Of a DNA stretch of 55,047 nucleotides, positions 35,182-43,664 are shown one piece after another. The stretch spans positions 1 to 55,047 of the forward strand of contig CAJXDY010000011.1 in assembly GCA_913052135.1 (NCBI GenBank), in the 5' to 3' direction. The position numbers and the translations under genes were made by a program. This stretch comes from UBA8106 sp913052135. GTDB taxonomy: Bacteria; Acidobacteriota; Vicinamibacteria; Vicinamibacterales; UBA823. The notes under the pieces are model-generated. The model searched no databases. It had not been told where the DNA came from and was given only the letters and a program-made list of their open reading frames with translations. Numbering within the stretch: the first letter of the stretch is position 1; the number at the start of each line of letters is the position of its first letter.

Positions 35182-37200
35182 TTACATGCGAGGTGGCACC
35201 TGACAACCCATCAAGTCAAGTGTCCGCGTCATTTGTGTTCGGAAGTAAATTACAGTTGCGGCCCTCCATAGCTGCACATCGATTTTGGATTCTTTTAGAA
35301 TTGGTTCACGATGATAAAATGCGTTGAATGTCTGAGCTAGACTGAAGGCATACTTCGCCAGACCTGAAAGTTCGTGAGTGCGAATGGCTTGATTGACTAC
35401 TTCATCTAGTCTGGCGCATTCTAAGATTAACGCCCACAGTGCGTCACCGCTGTCGCGATTTAAATAAGTAGTTGGTGTTGAACCAAGTTTGAGAATCACG
35501 TCCGACTCGGTAGTTCCAGTCTGTTCTTTCAGCTTTTGTAGAATCTTGTTCGCTCGGACAACAGCGTACTGCAGGTAGGGCCCACTTTCACCTTCGAAAC
35601 TTAGGGCATCATCAATGTCAAAGATGATGACCTTGCCTCGCGAGTACTTAATCATGAAATAGCGCACGGCAGCGACAGCAATCATTTTTGCGATATGTTC
35701 ATATTCTTGGGACGCTAGGTCCGCGTTGCGCTTAGTGACCTCAACACTCGCTACCTCAATCATGCGGTTAATCAGGTCATCTGCTTTTACGCCCAATCCT
35801 TTGCGGCCAGACACTTCAATGAATGAGCGATCCGAGTTAATTGAAGTTACGTATCCAAGTTTTTGGGCGGTTTGATTCGAGAGGGCAACCATTTCATAGG
35901 AAAAATGTACAGAACTTTCTGCCTGTGAGGGATGCCCCATAATCTGGAGTGCTTGTTTGAGTAGTTCCTGGAGATAAGATTGTCGAGTATCGATGACGTT
36001 GTAAACGGCATCAGCTTTACCAAACTCTGGAAAGGTAAGCTCGCTACGCGTCGATGTGGTAGTCCAGATGGGTTTTCCCTTTTGGCTGTGATCGAAAATC
36101 TGATAATAGAAATTTTTACCCAGTAGTCCGAATTTCCAGAACTGGTAGGCGATGTCCTTGCCAACGTAGGTGACAAGGCCATTAGAACGGACGATAACTT
36201 TTTCTCGATGTTCATCGTCAGACGCCCTGTCGTTATTCGCAGTTTCTTCGTCAATGTTGGTTGCTTCTTCACTTCTAGGGCCGATCCGCATTACCCAGCA
36301 ACCGGCCAATTTTCCGCTGTCCTGTAAAAAAACTGCACCAGACTCTTTAAGGATTTTGAATGCTTGTTCCCAAAACTTAAGCCGTAGGATATCGCCCTCC
36401 CAAGCGAGCAGGTCGTAGTTGATATTCAGCCTCTCCATGGTTCGTAAATGGCATTGGACGATTCGGTTAGCGATTATGTGCGCGATCGTAGCGGTGTCAT
36501 TATTACCGGCTTCTATAGCGCGAAGTGTAGCCGTTCGCGTTTCGAGGCGCTTACTATCGGCATCGTACCATTCGGTCACTTTAGTGTAGAGGTCCCAGCA
36601 AAGGTAGTCGAAATCCGATGATGTAGCGAGTGCCTGAACTGCCTCAGTATTTTTAGATTCTAATATCTGAAACCCCACGACTATGTCCGCTACTTGCACT
36701 CCGGTGTCGTCGATATAATTCTGAATTTCGACTGTACATCCTTGAAAGCGCAGCAAGCGCCCTAGTGTGTCTCCAAGCACGGAATTACGGAGATGTCCAA
36801 TGTGAGCTGCCTTATTCGGGTTTATGGAAGTGTGCTCGACGATTGTTTTAATTGTTTGTGATTGGCGGGGTAACGATTGTTTCTCGGTTTTTGTTAGTTG
36901 AGTCGAGAGAAATCGAGGTCGGTCCAAGAAAAAATTAAGGTATCCATTAGGGGCAGCTTCAACTGTGGCTATCCCATCGATGGAATCAAGTGCAGAGATA
37001 ATTTCTTGGGCAATAATTTTCGGTGCTTTATGTAAGACACGGGCTAGTTCAAATGAAACTGTGATCGCGAGATCACCCATTTGTCTTGTCGGCGGATTTT
37101 GGATAGCAATTGCTGGCACTGCCGAAGGCTTGAGGCCGTAGACTTTGATAATTGTTGCGGCGACTTGCGAGCGCAGTAGATTGTGTACGGATAAAATCAT
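35182..37200 (-). CDS. argS: Arginine--tRNA ligase
   Basis: A 672-residue class I synthetase. The N-terminal add-1 domain precedes the HIGH motif in NPNKAAHIGHLRNSVLGD. The KMSK-equivalent loop reads SGRKGLGVKADDL, as in the many ArgRS proteins lacking a canonical KMSK lysine pattern. YLQYAVVRANKIL and the C-terminal anticodon-binding DALRVC-like region (LAQTFNAFYHREPIL) are present. It is longer than the usual ~560 because of an insert near residues 300-335 (EATNIDEETANNDRASDDEH), an acidic stretch. It follows mobA by 17 bases on the same strand. Confidence 0.95.
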   Translation of the reverse strand: MILSVHNLLRSQVAATIIKVYGLKPSAVPAIAIQNPPTRQMGDLAITVSFELARVLHKAPKIIAQEIISALDSIDGIATVEAAPNGYLNFFLDRPRFLSTQLTKTEKQSLPRQSQTIKTIVEHTSINPNKAAHIGHLRNSVLGDTLGRLLRFQGCTVEIQNYIDDTGVQVADIVVGFQILESKNTEAVQALATSSDFDYLCWDLYTKVTEWYDADSKRLETRTATLRAIEAGNNDTATIAHIIANRIVQCHLRTMERLNINYDLLAWEGDILRLKFWEQAFKILKESGAVFLQDSGKLAGCWVMRIGPRSEEATNIDEETANNDRASDDEHREKVIVRSNGLVTYVGKDIAYQFWKFGLLGKNFYYQIFDHSQKGKPIWTTTSTRSELTFPEFGKADAVYNVIDTRQSYLQELLKQALQIMGHPSQAESSVHFSYEMVALSNQTAQKLGYVTSINSDRSFIEVSGRKGLGVKADDLINRMIEVASVEVTKRNADLASQEYEHIAKMIAVAAVRYFMIKYSRGKVIIFDIDDALSFEGESGPYLQYAVVRANKILQKLKEQTGTTESDVILKLGSTPTTYLNRDSGDALWALILECARLDEVVNQAIRTHELSGLAKYAFSLAQTFNAFYHREPILKESKIDVQLWRAATVIYFRTQMTRTLDLMGCQVPPRM

Positions 37201-37217
37201 GATAGCTCGCTTATGAA

Positions 37218-37805
37218 CTAGCGATCTTTAAATTGCTCCAATGCCCATCTATAATCGTCTGGTGTGTTCACATTAAAAAAGAGATTACCGTCCTTATCGT
37301 GGGCGGCTATTTCTCCTGGGCCTATTTCTCGAATCTTCAAATATGGCAGCAGATCGTGAAGTTTGAATCTGCCCCGCGTGATTTGCTGCATCATCTTTGG
37401 GAGGCAGCCCTGTCCATAGGATGCACAGAGTGGCTCGTAGCCATGTTTTGTTTTTGGGATTGCTACATCGACCGTTTGCCCAGCAACCAATACATGTTTC
37501 AAGAAATCTACCTGCAAGAACGGCATGTCACAAGCAACTGCTAACACCTGCTTTGTTTTTGCGACTGTAAGTGCAGTATAGATTCCACCCATGGCGCCAG
37601 CTCCTGGGATAAGGTCTGATACGACTGGAACTCCAAGGAATTTATAAGCCTGGTCGTTTGCGACAATAAGTACATCGTCAGCCACTTTATACAGAATTTC
37701 GATTTGACGATCGATAAAACTCGTGTTTCCGAGAGGCAGGTTACCCTTAGACTGTCCGCCTAAGCGGTGCGCTTCACCACCCGCGATGATGGCTACCGTA
37801 GACAT
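37218..37805 (-). CDS. mobA: Molybdenum cofactor guanylyltransferase
   Basis: A 195-residue nucleotidyltransferase that adds GMP to molybdopterin. The GTP-binding signature is IIAGGEAHRLGGQSKGNLPL, close to LAGGxxxRMGxxK; the usual lysine falls in QSKGN. ACDMPFLQVDFL carries the metal-binding Asp in the CDMP motif, and VNTPDDYRWA is the conserved C-terminal motif. No other molybdopterin gene is in the window. argS follows in the same direction, so the two are likely cotranscribed. Confidence 0.9.
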   Translation of the reverse strand: MSTVAIIAGGEAHRLGGQSKGNLPLGNTSFIDRQIEILYKVADDVLIVANDQAYKFLGVPVVSDLIPGAGAMGGIYTALTVAKTKQVLAVACDMPFLQVDFLKHVLVAGQTVDVAIPKTKHGYEPLCASYGQGCLPKMMQQITRGRFKLHDLLPYLKIREIGPGEIAAHDKDGNLFFNVNTPDDYRWALEQFKDR

Positions 37806-37924
37806 TCTGCAACATTAAGGTTATCAGAAAATGCTAAAACGAATATTAATCTAATTGTACATACCAGTCTTCATCATAAAACTGTCGCTTGCTTACCAAT
37901 GGCTTTAGAGTTTTTCAAGGCGCA

Positions 37925-37961
37925 TTGACAGGCATCTAACGACTCAGTTACGGTACGTTAG
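37925..37961 (+). promoter_or_regulatory. Candidate promoter with operator-like inverted repeat before the nfeD-like gene
   Basis: A perfect TTGACA (37925-37930) is followed after 18 bases by TACGGT (37949-37954), a weak -10. CTAACG (37936-37941) and CGTTAG (37956-37961) form a 6-base inverted repeat spanning spacer and -10, suggestive of a repressor site. Confidence 0.35.
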
Positions 37962-38023
37962 CAAAGCGTTGTTCTGGTAAGAGTTCTGGTCTTTGGTGGT
38001 CTTGTTTGAGTTATGATGCATGA

Positions 38024-39403
38024 ATGTCCATCCTGCCCAACCGGCACGCCAGTAGCCGCCTGATACTATGGGGCATAACGGTAACCCTGACTACCGTTGT
38101 TCCCACCTCAACGCAAGCTGAGTTTTCATCACGAGTCCAAGATCGGATTCCCACTGTTTACGTTGCCGAAGTTGATGCGATTATTCATCCGGTTTCTGCT
38201 GAATTTATGCTGCAGACTATAGCTCGTGCTGATAATGAAGATGTCGAACTCATAGTTTTTATCTTGCGTACACCGGGTGGTCTTGTGGAATCTACTCGGA
38301 CGATTACGTCAAGCATGATTACTTCAAGAACACCGGTGGTTGTTTACGTTTCGCCAAGTGGGGCACGGGCGGCATCGGCGGGTTTTTTCATTACACTGGC
38401 AGCCGACGTTGCTGCTATGGCACCTGGTACGCATATAGGTGCGGCCCATCCTGTTTCCGGTAGTGGGCAACAGATGGACGAAACGACATCTCAAAAAGCG
38501 ACAGAAGATTTGGCAGCCTTTGCCCGCTCCCTTGCTACGCAGCGTCATCGAAACGTGGAGTTGTCAGAAACGGCTGTAACTGAAAGTAAGGCCTTCACTG
38601 AGGAGGAAGCCCTGTCTGCCGAGCCTCCATTAATCGATCTTATAGCGGTTGATCTTGAGGATCTCCTCGCACAATTAGATGGTCAAACTTTGTCACGGTT
38701 CAATGGTGAAAGCATATTAGTACATACTGCTGGAGCGCGCATCGAGCGTCTGGAGATGACATGGCGCCAAAATGTTTTGAGTGCTATCGCTCGTCCCGAG
38801 ATAGCCTACTTATTATTCAGTTTAGGAACACTTGGCTTAACAATTGAGTTGTGGAGTCCTGGCGCGGTCGTGCCAGGGATTATTGGAGGACTCTGCCTCT
38901 TGTTGGCTTTCTTTGCTTTTCAGATTCTTCCGGTCAATATAGCGGGTGTGTTGCTCATGGTGTTCGGTCTGACTTTGCTCGCCTTAGAAATGGTGTCGAC
39001 AAGTTTTGGTTTATTGGCTGCGGGCGGCATTGTCAGTTTAATGCTTGGATCGTTAATACTCATCGATTCACCGATGCCAGAATTACAAGTAGGATTGAAT
39101 TTTATAATTCCCGTGACTCTTGCACTTGCGACAATTATGTTGTTATTGGCTAGGCTGGTGGTGAGGATTCAGCGAGAGCGGTCTGTAAGTGGGTCGAGCG
39201 GGATGCTTAATAAGGTTGGCCGCACGCTAACTGCTATTGCGCCTGGGGAAACAGGGAAGGTCTCAGCGCGTGGTGAGATTTGGACGGCAACAGCCGAGGA
39301 ATCGATTTCAGTTGGAGAAACAATTACTGTTGTGGATGTCACTGGGTTGACCTTGATAGTGCGACGTTTCGCTGCAGTGTCACATGAAGGAGATAACCGA
39401 TGA
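38024..39403 (+). CDS. NfeD-like membrane-bound ClpP-class serine protease
   Basis: A 459-residue protein. A signal or anchor segment (LILWGITVTLTTVVPTSTQA) is followed by a ClpP-class protease domain. LRTPGGLVESTR, then SGARAASAG with Ser118 as nucleophile, and Lys158 (TSQKATED), 40 residues later, match the Ser-Lys dyad spacing of archaeal 1510-type proteases. Four or five membrane segments lie between about 265 and 380. A C-terminal NfeD OB-like domain follows (GETGKVSARGEIWTATAEE). Relatives cleave the C-terminus of the partner stomatin. The stop overlaps the next start (ATGA), which encodes such a partner. Confidence 0.92.
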   Translation: MSILPNRHASSRLILWGITVTLTTVVPTSTQAEFSSRVQDRIPTVYVAEVDAIIHPVSAEFMLQTIARADNEDVELIVFILRTPGGLVESTRTITSSMITSRTPVVVYVSPSGARAASAGFFITLAADVAAMAPGTHIGAAHPVSGSGQQMDETTSQKATEDLAAFARSLATQRHRNVELSETAVTESKAFTEEEALSAEPPLIDLIAVDLEDLLAQLDGQTLSRFNGESILVHTAGARIERLEMTWRQNVLSAIARPEIAYLLFSLGTLGLTIELWSPGAVVPGIIGGLCLLLAFFAFQILPVNIAGVLLMVFGLTLLALEMVSTSFGLLAAGGIVSLMLGSLILIDSPMPELQVGLNFIIPVTLALATIMLLLARLVVRIQRERSVSGSSGMLNKVGRTLTAIAPGETGKVSARGEIWTATAEESISVGETITVVDVTGLTLIVRRFAAVSHEGDNR

Positions 39404-40152
39404 ATGAAGCGATCATTTTCCTTTTGATTGTTGGCTTCTATGTCATTAGTTCAGTCAAGATACTTAATGAGTACGAGCGTGGTGTGATCTTCCGTCTCGG
39501 TAAACTCCTACAGCAAACGAAGGGGCCTGGAGTTATTCTTGTGTTTGCTCCCATTGATCGAATTGTTCGCGTCAGTCTGCGAACTATCGTTATGGATGTT
39601 CCGCCTCAGGATGTGATTACCAAAGATAACGTGTCTGTAAAAGTCAACGCTGTAGTTTATTTTCGAGTCACGAATCCTCAACGGGCTATCGTGGAAGTTG
39701 AAAATTTTAATTACGCAACATCGCAGTTGGCCCAGACGACACTGCGCAGTGTTCTCGGGCAGGTAGAACTTGATGGATTGCTTTCCGAACGCGAGCAACT
39801 TAACCAAAACCTCCAACAGATTCTAGATCAGCATACAGATTCTTGGGGCATTAAGGTGTCGGCTGTTGAAGTAAAGCATGTTGATCTACCACCTGACATG
39901 CAACGCGCCATGGCTAGGCAGGCAGAGGCTGAGCGCGAGAAACGTGCTAAAATCATACACGCTGATGGTGAGTATAGCGCCTCAGAAAAGCTATCACAGG
40001 CAGCACGGATTATCTCCACGGAACCGGCCGCTATTACTTTACGATATCTTCAAACACTTACTGAGATAGCTTCTGAAAAGAATTCGACAGTGGTGTTTCC
40101 GATTCCCATCGACTTAATACAATTACTCACCCCGAAAAAGGATGATAAATAA
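39400..40152 (+). CDS. Slipin/stomatin-type SPFH protein
   Basis: A 250-residue prohibitin-homology protein. One N-terminal membrane segment (AIIFLLIVGFYVISSVKIL) leads into the SPFH domain (NEYERGVIFRLGKLLQQTKGPG, TKDNVSVKVNAVVYFRV). SQLAQTTLRSVLGQVELDGLLSERE and a C-terminal coiled-coil (AMARQAEAEREKRAKIIHADGE) are typical. Slipins form membrane-associated oligomers and are the usual partner of NfeD proteases. The gene overlaps the NfeD gene by 4 bases, and AAGGAG lies before its ATG. Confidence 0.95.
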   Translation: MNEAIIFLLIVGFYVISSVKILNEYERGVIFRLGKLLQQTKGPGVILVFAPIDRIVRVSLRTIVMDVPPQDVITKDNVSVKVNAVVYFRVTNPQRAIVEVENFNYATSQLAQTTLRSVLGQVELDGLLSEREQLNQNLQQILDQHTDSWGIKVSAVEVKHVDLPPDMQRAMARQAEAEREKRAKIIHADGEYSASEKLSQAARIISTEPAAITLRYLQTLTEIASEKNSTVVFPIPIDLIQLLTPKKDDK

Positions 40153-40170
40153 TCGTCAGGAACGGCCTAT

Positions 40171-40797
40171 ATGTCGGACGATGGAATTCACGAAATCTCA
40201 CTGAACGGTAAGACACTCGTTTTCATTTTCATGGCGACGACCGTTCTTTTGGTCGTTACTTTTCTTTTGGGTGTCTTGGTTGGGCGTGGTGCACGGGAGT
40301 TGCAAGGCTTGAACCAAAAAGTGCTAACTTCCGATGTCGTGGAAGAAGACCTTGTCGAGGAATTTGAGATGGCTCCTGAAGTTGTTTTGCCTGAAGATGA
40401 GACCGTGCAGATGGGCGATTTGAGTTACCCTGGACGTCTTACGAGTCCAGACGTGATGCAGGAATCTGTGAATCCAGATTCTGGTCTGATTGAGGAAGTG
40501 CTGCCAAGTGAAGTCGAGTCAATCATTACTGAGCAGACACCTCTTGCAGGCTCATCCTTGGAATCAGTAAAAGTGGGATTTACAGTCCAAGTTGCGGCGG
40601 TACGTAGTCGTGAAGATGCTGAAGCCATGCTGGAACAATTGTTAAGTGACGATTATCCAGCGTACTTACTTGAACCTAAATCACCTGCGGAGCTTTATCG
40701 TGTGCGAGTCGGTCAATATCAGGATCAGAAAGAAGCAGACGATATGCGGCGGCGTCTTGAAGAAGCACAATTCCCAGCTTGGATTACTCGCTATTAA
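40171..40797 (+). CDS. SPOR-domain membrane protein
   Basis: A 208-residue protein with one N-terminal membrane anchor (LVFIFMATTVLLVVTFLLGVLVG) at about residues 15-37. A ~90-residue acidic linker follows, then a C-terminal SPOR domain (GFTVQVAAVRSREDAEAML...YRVRVGQYQDQKEADDMRRRL). SPOR domains bind denuded peptidoglycan glycans at division sites, so the likely place of action is the inner membrane and periplasm at the septum. It lies 18 bases after the slipin gene. Confidence 0.9.
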   Translation: MSDDGIHEISLNGKTLVFIFMATTVLLVVTFLLGVLVGRGARELQGLNQKVLTSDVVEEDLVEEFEMAPEVVLPEDETVQMGDLSYPGRLTSPDVMQESVNPDSGLIEEVLPSEVESIITEQTPLAGSSLESVKVGFTVQVAAVRSREDAEAMLEQLLSDDYPAYLLEPKSPAELYRVRVGQYQDQKEADDMRRRLEEAQFPAWITRY

Positions 40798-40931
40798 GCT
40801 GCTGGCGAAACGTGCCTTCATTAAATCCGGTGAAGTATGCGTCTGACAGCGCTTCTCGTAACTCCACACACTGGTGCAATACTTCATTGTGATATCACAT
40901 TAAACTCTTGTTTCTTAGTCCGGGTTTAGCA

Positions 40932-42527
40932 ATGTATATTCGTGACGGCTCACTCGCTCTTCTTTCTGGCGTATTGCTTTCGTTAAGTTTCCCAAAGTTC
41001 GGCCATTCTGTAATCGCATGGGTTTCTCTAGCACCGCTCTTGCTGGTTTTAAGTGGTCGGCTGGGTTCTATCGAAAGGCTTAGCAGTAAATCCCAATCAG
41101 TAATATCGAGCTCGCCTGATACGGGTTGGGCGTGCGCGCTAGGCTTATTGACAGGTTTTGGTTACTTCACGGGCACTCTGTACTGGATCACCGGTGTGAT
41201 GGTGACCTACGGCGGTCTTAGCTTATGGCAGGGTATTGCGGTAAACGGACTCCTTGTTGCCGGCCTTTCGGTTTTTCCATTGTTATTTACACTGACCGTC
41301 GCCTTGTTGAGTTCTCGTTTAGGTTGGTTGCGGTTGATTGTGATTCCTTCTGTTTGGGTGGCAACCGAACTCGGACGCACACATGTACTTGGCGGATTTC
41401 CATGGGCATTATTGGGGTACTCACAAGTTAACGTGCTGCCTGTTGTTCAGATAGCAAGTGTGGTTGGAGTTTATGGTGTTTCGTGGCTTGTAGTCATGAT
41501 CAACGTTGCGCTGGTCGATTGTGTTCTGGTTCGTGGACGCGAGAGAGTGGTCAATGTTGGTTGTGCTGCAATGACTCTCATTCTAGTAGTGGTATGGGGC
41601 AGTTGGCGTCTCTCCGATAATAAGCTGACGCGAGAAGGCACGAGTATTCGTATCGGTATAGTGCAGGGCAACATTGCCCAAAAAGATAAGCGAATCCTTG
41701 GACTGCGTCAGTCGATCCTGGAAACCTACTTAACAGCAAGTCGGAAGGTTGCAGCAGAAGGCGCACGTTTAATCGTCTGGCCGGAATCGGCTACGCCATT
41801 TGTGTTTGAGGAAAATGTAGCCGGAAGCGAGATGGTACGCAAGTTGGCGATCGAAGCTAACGTCCATGTGCTTTTTGGAAGTGAAGAAGTTAAAAATGAA
41901 CCAACCCTTCAATATTTCAATGCAGCCTTCTTGGTCAACCAGAATGGGAGGTCAGATGGGGTGTACCGCAAGATGCATTTGGTGCCATTTGGAGAGTACG
42001 TACCGTTTCGTCAGGTGCTGTTCTTTGCGGATAAACTGGTAGCAAGTGTTTCAGATTTTTCTGCAGGCACTACCCCTAGTACTTTCGTCGTGGATGGGCA
42101 CCGCATGAGTACAGCGATCTGTTACGAAGTTGTTTATCCGGCCCTGATTCACCAGTTCATCGGAGAGGGTAGTGAACTTATAACTACCATCACAAATGAC
42201 GCTTGGTTTGGCCGATCCTCAGCGCCGCACCAACATTTTGGACAAGCTGCCATGCGTGCAGTTGAGCAGGGCCGCTACTTGGTGCGGTCAGCGAACACTG
42301 GTATAAGTGGAATTGTAGATCCGTACGGTCGAGTGCTCGCCCAAACCGAACTGTTTACGCGTGATACAGTCGTAGGTGATGTGCGATGGCTTCAAGGTAA
42401 GACGATCTATGGTCGCACTGGCGACCTGTTTGCGTACTTATGTAGCTTATTGAGCATAGCTGGGTTGCTAGTTCTTGGAACAATGCGGCTGAGTCGGAAA
42501 CCCTCTGTGCATAGGAGGACTTTGTAA
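40932..42527 (+). CDS. lnt: Apolipoprotein N-acyltransferase
   Basis: A 531-residue inner-membrane enzyme that adds the third acyl chain to lipoproteins. The N-terminal half has six to eight membrane segments. The nitrilase-like periplasmic domain carries the triad Glu285 (WPESATPF), Lys347 (YRKMHLVPFGEYVPF) and Cys397 (AICYEVVYP). TNDAWFGRSSAPHQHFGQAAMRAVE is also conserved. The ATG at 40932 is preferred to the TTG at 40908. A triacyl-lipoprotein pathway supports a Gram-negative cell envelope. Its TAA overlaps the prfB ATG. Confidence 0.95.
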   Translation: MYIRDGSLALLSGVLLSLSFPKFGHSVIAWVSLAPLLLVLSGRLGSIERLSSKSQSVISSSPDTGWACALGLLTGFGYFTGTLYWITGVMVTYGGLSLWQGIAVNGLLVAGLSVFPLLFTLTVALLSSRLGWLRLIVIPSVWVATELGRTHVLGGFPWALLGYSQVNVLPVVQIASVVGVYGVSWLVVMINVALVDCVLVRGRERVVNVGCAAMTLILVVVWGSWRLSDNKLTREGTSIRIGIVQGNIAQKDKRILGLRQSILETYLTASRKVAAEGARLIVWPESATPFVFEENVAGSEMVRKLAIEANVHVLFGSEEVKNEPTLQYFNAAFLVNQNGRSDGVYRKMHLVPFGEYVPFRQVLFFADKLVASVSDFSAGTTPSTFVVDGHRMSTAICYEVVYPALIHQFIGEGSELITTITNDAWFGRSSAPHQHFGQAAMRAVEQGRYLVRSANTGISGIVDPYGRVLAQTELFTRDTVVGDVRWLQGKTIYGRTGDLFAYLCSLLSIAGLLVLGTMRLSRKPSVHRRTL

Positions 42528-43649
42528 TGATTCGTGATGAGCAAGTAAGACGCTGTCAGGAGCTGATTAAGCGGGCCACTGATTTATGGGGCTATCTTTG
42601 ACGCACTCGGACCTGCGAAGGAGTTAGCCAAGGTTGAGAGTCAAGCTGCTGCGCCAGATTTCTGGAAGGATCAAGAGATTGCGCAGGAGGTGCTTCAACG
42701 TAGGCGACGCTTAGAGGACGACTGCGCGCTAATCCAATCCCTACGTCAACGAGCTGAAGATCTGACGGTTTTTCTTGAATGGGCAGCCCAAGGTGAAGAC
42801 GTTAATGACGACTTGGCTCGTGCTCTTAGTGATTTGACGGTGCAAGTCGAAGCGGCTGAGATCAAGCAAATGCTCGGTGGCGCGCACGATCGTAAAAACG
42901 CGATCGTCACGATTCATCCAGGGGCAGGGGGCACTGAGTCCCAAGATTGGGCTGAGATGCTTCTGCGAATGTATTTGCGTTGGGCTGAACGGCGTGGTTT
43001 CAAGCGTGAAGTAATTGACCTCCAACCAGGCGACGAGGCAGGAATCAAGAGCGCGACTTTGACCATTGCTGGCGATTATGCTTATGGATTGATGCTGGCC
43101 GAAGCTGGTGTGCACCGGTTAGTTCGGATATCCCCATACGATCAAGCCGCACGGCGCCATACTTCATTTGCTTCGGTATTTGTCTGGCCGGAATTACCTG
43201 ACGACATTGAGCTCGACATCGAAGATAAAGATCTGAGAATCGATACTTACCGATCAAGCGGGGCCGGTGGTCAACATGTTAATGTTACGGATTCAGCAGT
43301 CCGAATTACACATCTACCGACTAATATTGTTGTTTCCTGCCAGAACGAAAGATCGCAGCATCGAAATCGTGATTCGGCCATGAAAGTATTACGGTCTCGT
43401 CTTTATGATTTGAAGTTAAAAGAGCAGCAAGATCGTCTTGAAGAAATCGGGGGCGAAAAACGAGATATTTCCTTTGGGAGTCAGATTCGAAGCTATGTAT
43501 TACATCCCTATCGCCTTGTGAAAGATCACAGAACAAAAGAGGATGTGGGTAATGTGGACCGCGTATTAGATGGTGATATTGACGGCCTAATCAAGGTCTA
43601 TTTAATGAAAAAATCCACCGGAACACTCAGCCGGGCGGGTGACGACTAG
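42527..43649 (+). CDS. prfB: Peptide chain release factor 2, with programmed +1 frameshift
   Basis: The gene is read in two frames. From ATG 42527 (AGGAGG 8 bases upstream) 24 codons end at UGA 42599-42601. A +1 shift after CTT continues at GAC 42600-42602 in the frame running to 43649, giving 373 residues, normal for RF2. The GGQ motif that triggers hydrolysis is intact (SGAGGQHVNV). The stop-codon-reading tripeptide is SPY, Tyr204, instead of SPF. RF2 ends translation at UAA and UGA, and its own UGA makes synthesis self-limiting. A reading of the second frame alone would wrongly begin at GTG 42690 with 319 residues. The lnt stop overlaps the start as TAATG. Confidence 0.95.
42588..42602 (+). 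promoter_or_regulatory. RF2 programmed frameshift site
   Basis: GGGG (42588-42591), TAT CTT TGA C (42593-42602): the conserved CUU-UGA-C slip site with a G-rich Shine-Dalgarno-like element just upstream. The G-run is one base poorer than the usual AGGGGG, reading TGGGGC. Confidence 0.93.
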
Positions 43650-43664
43650 CCTTGTAAATAACAC

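Noticed and set aside
42599..42601. prfB as a broken gene because of the in-frame TGA
   Set aside because: CTT-TGA-C with an upstream G-run is the standard autoregulatory frameshift site, not damage.
42690..43649. A 319-residue RF2 starting at GTG 42690
   Set aside because: The real N-terminus is in the other frame upstream and is joined by the programmed +1 frameshift.
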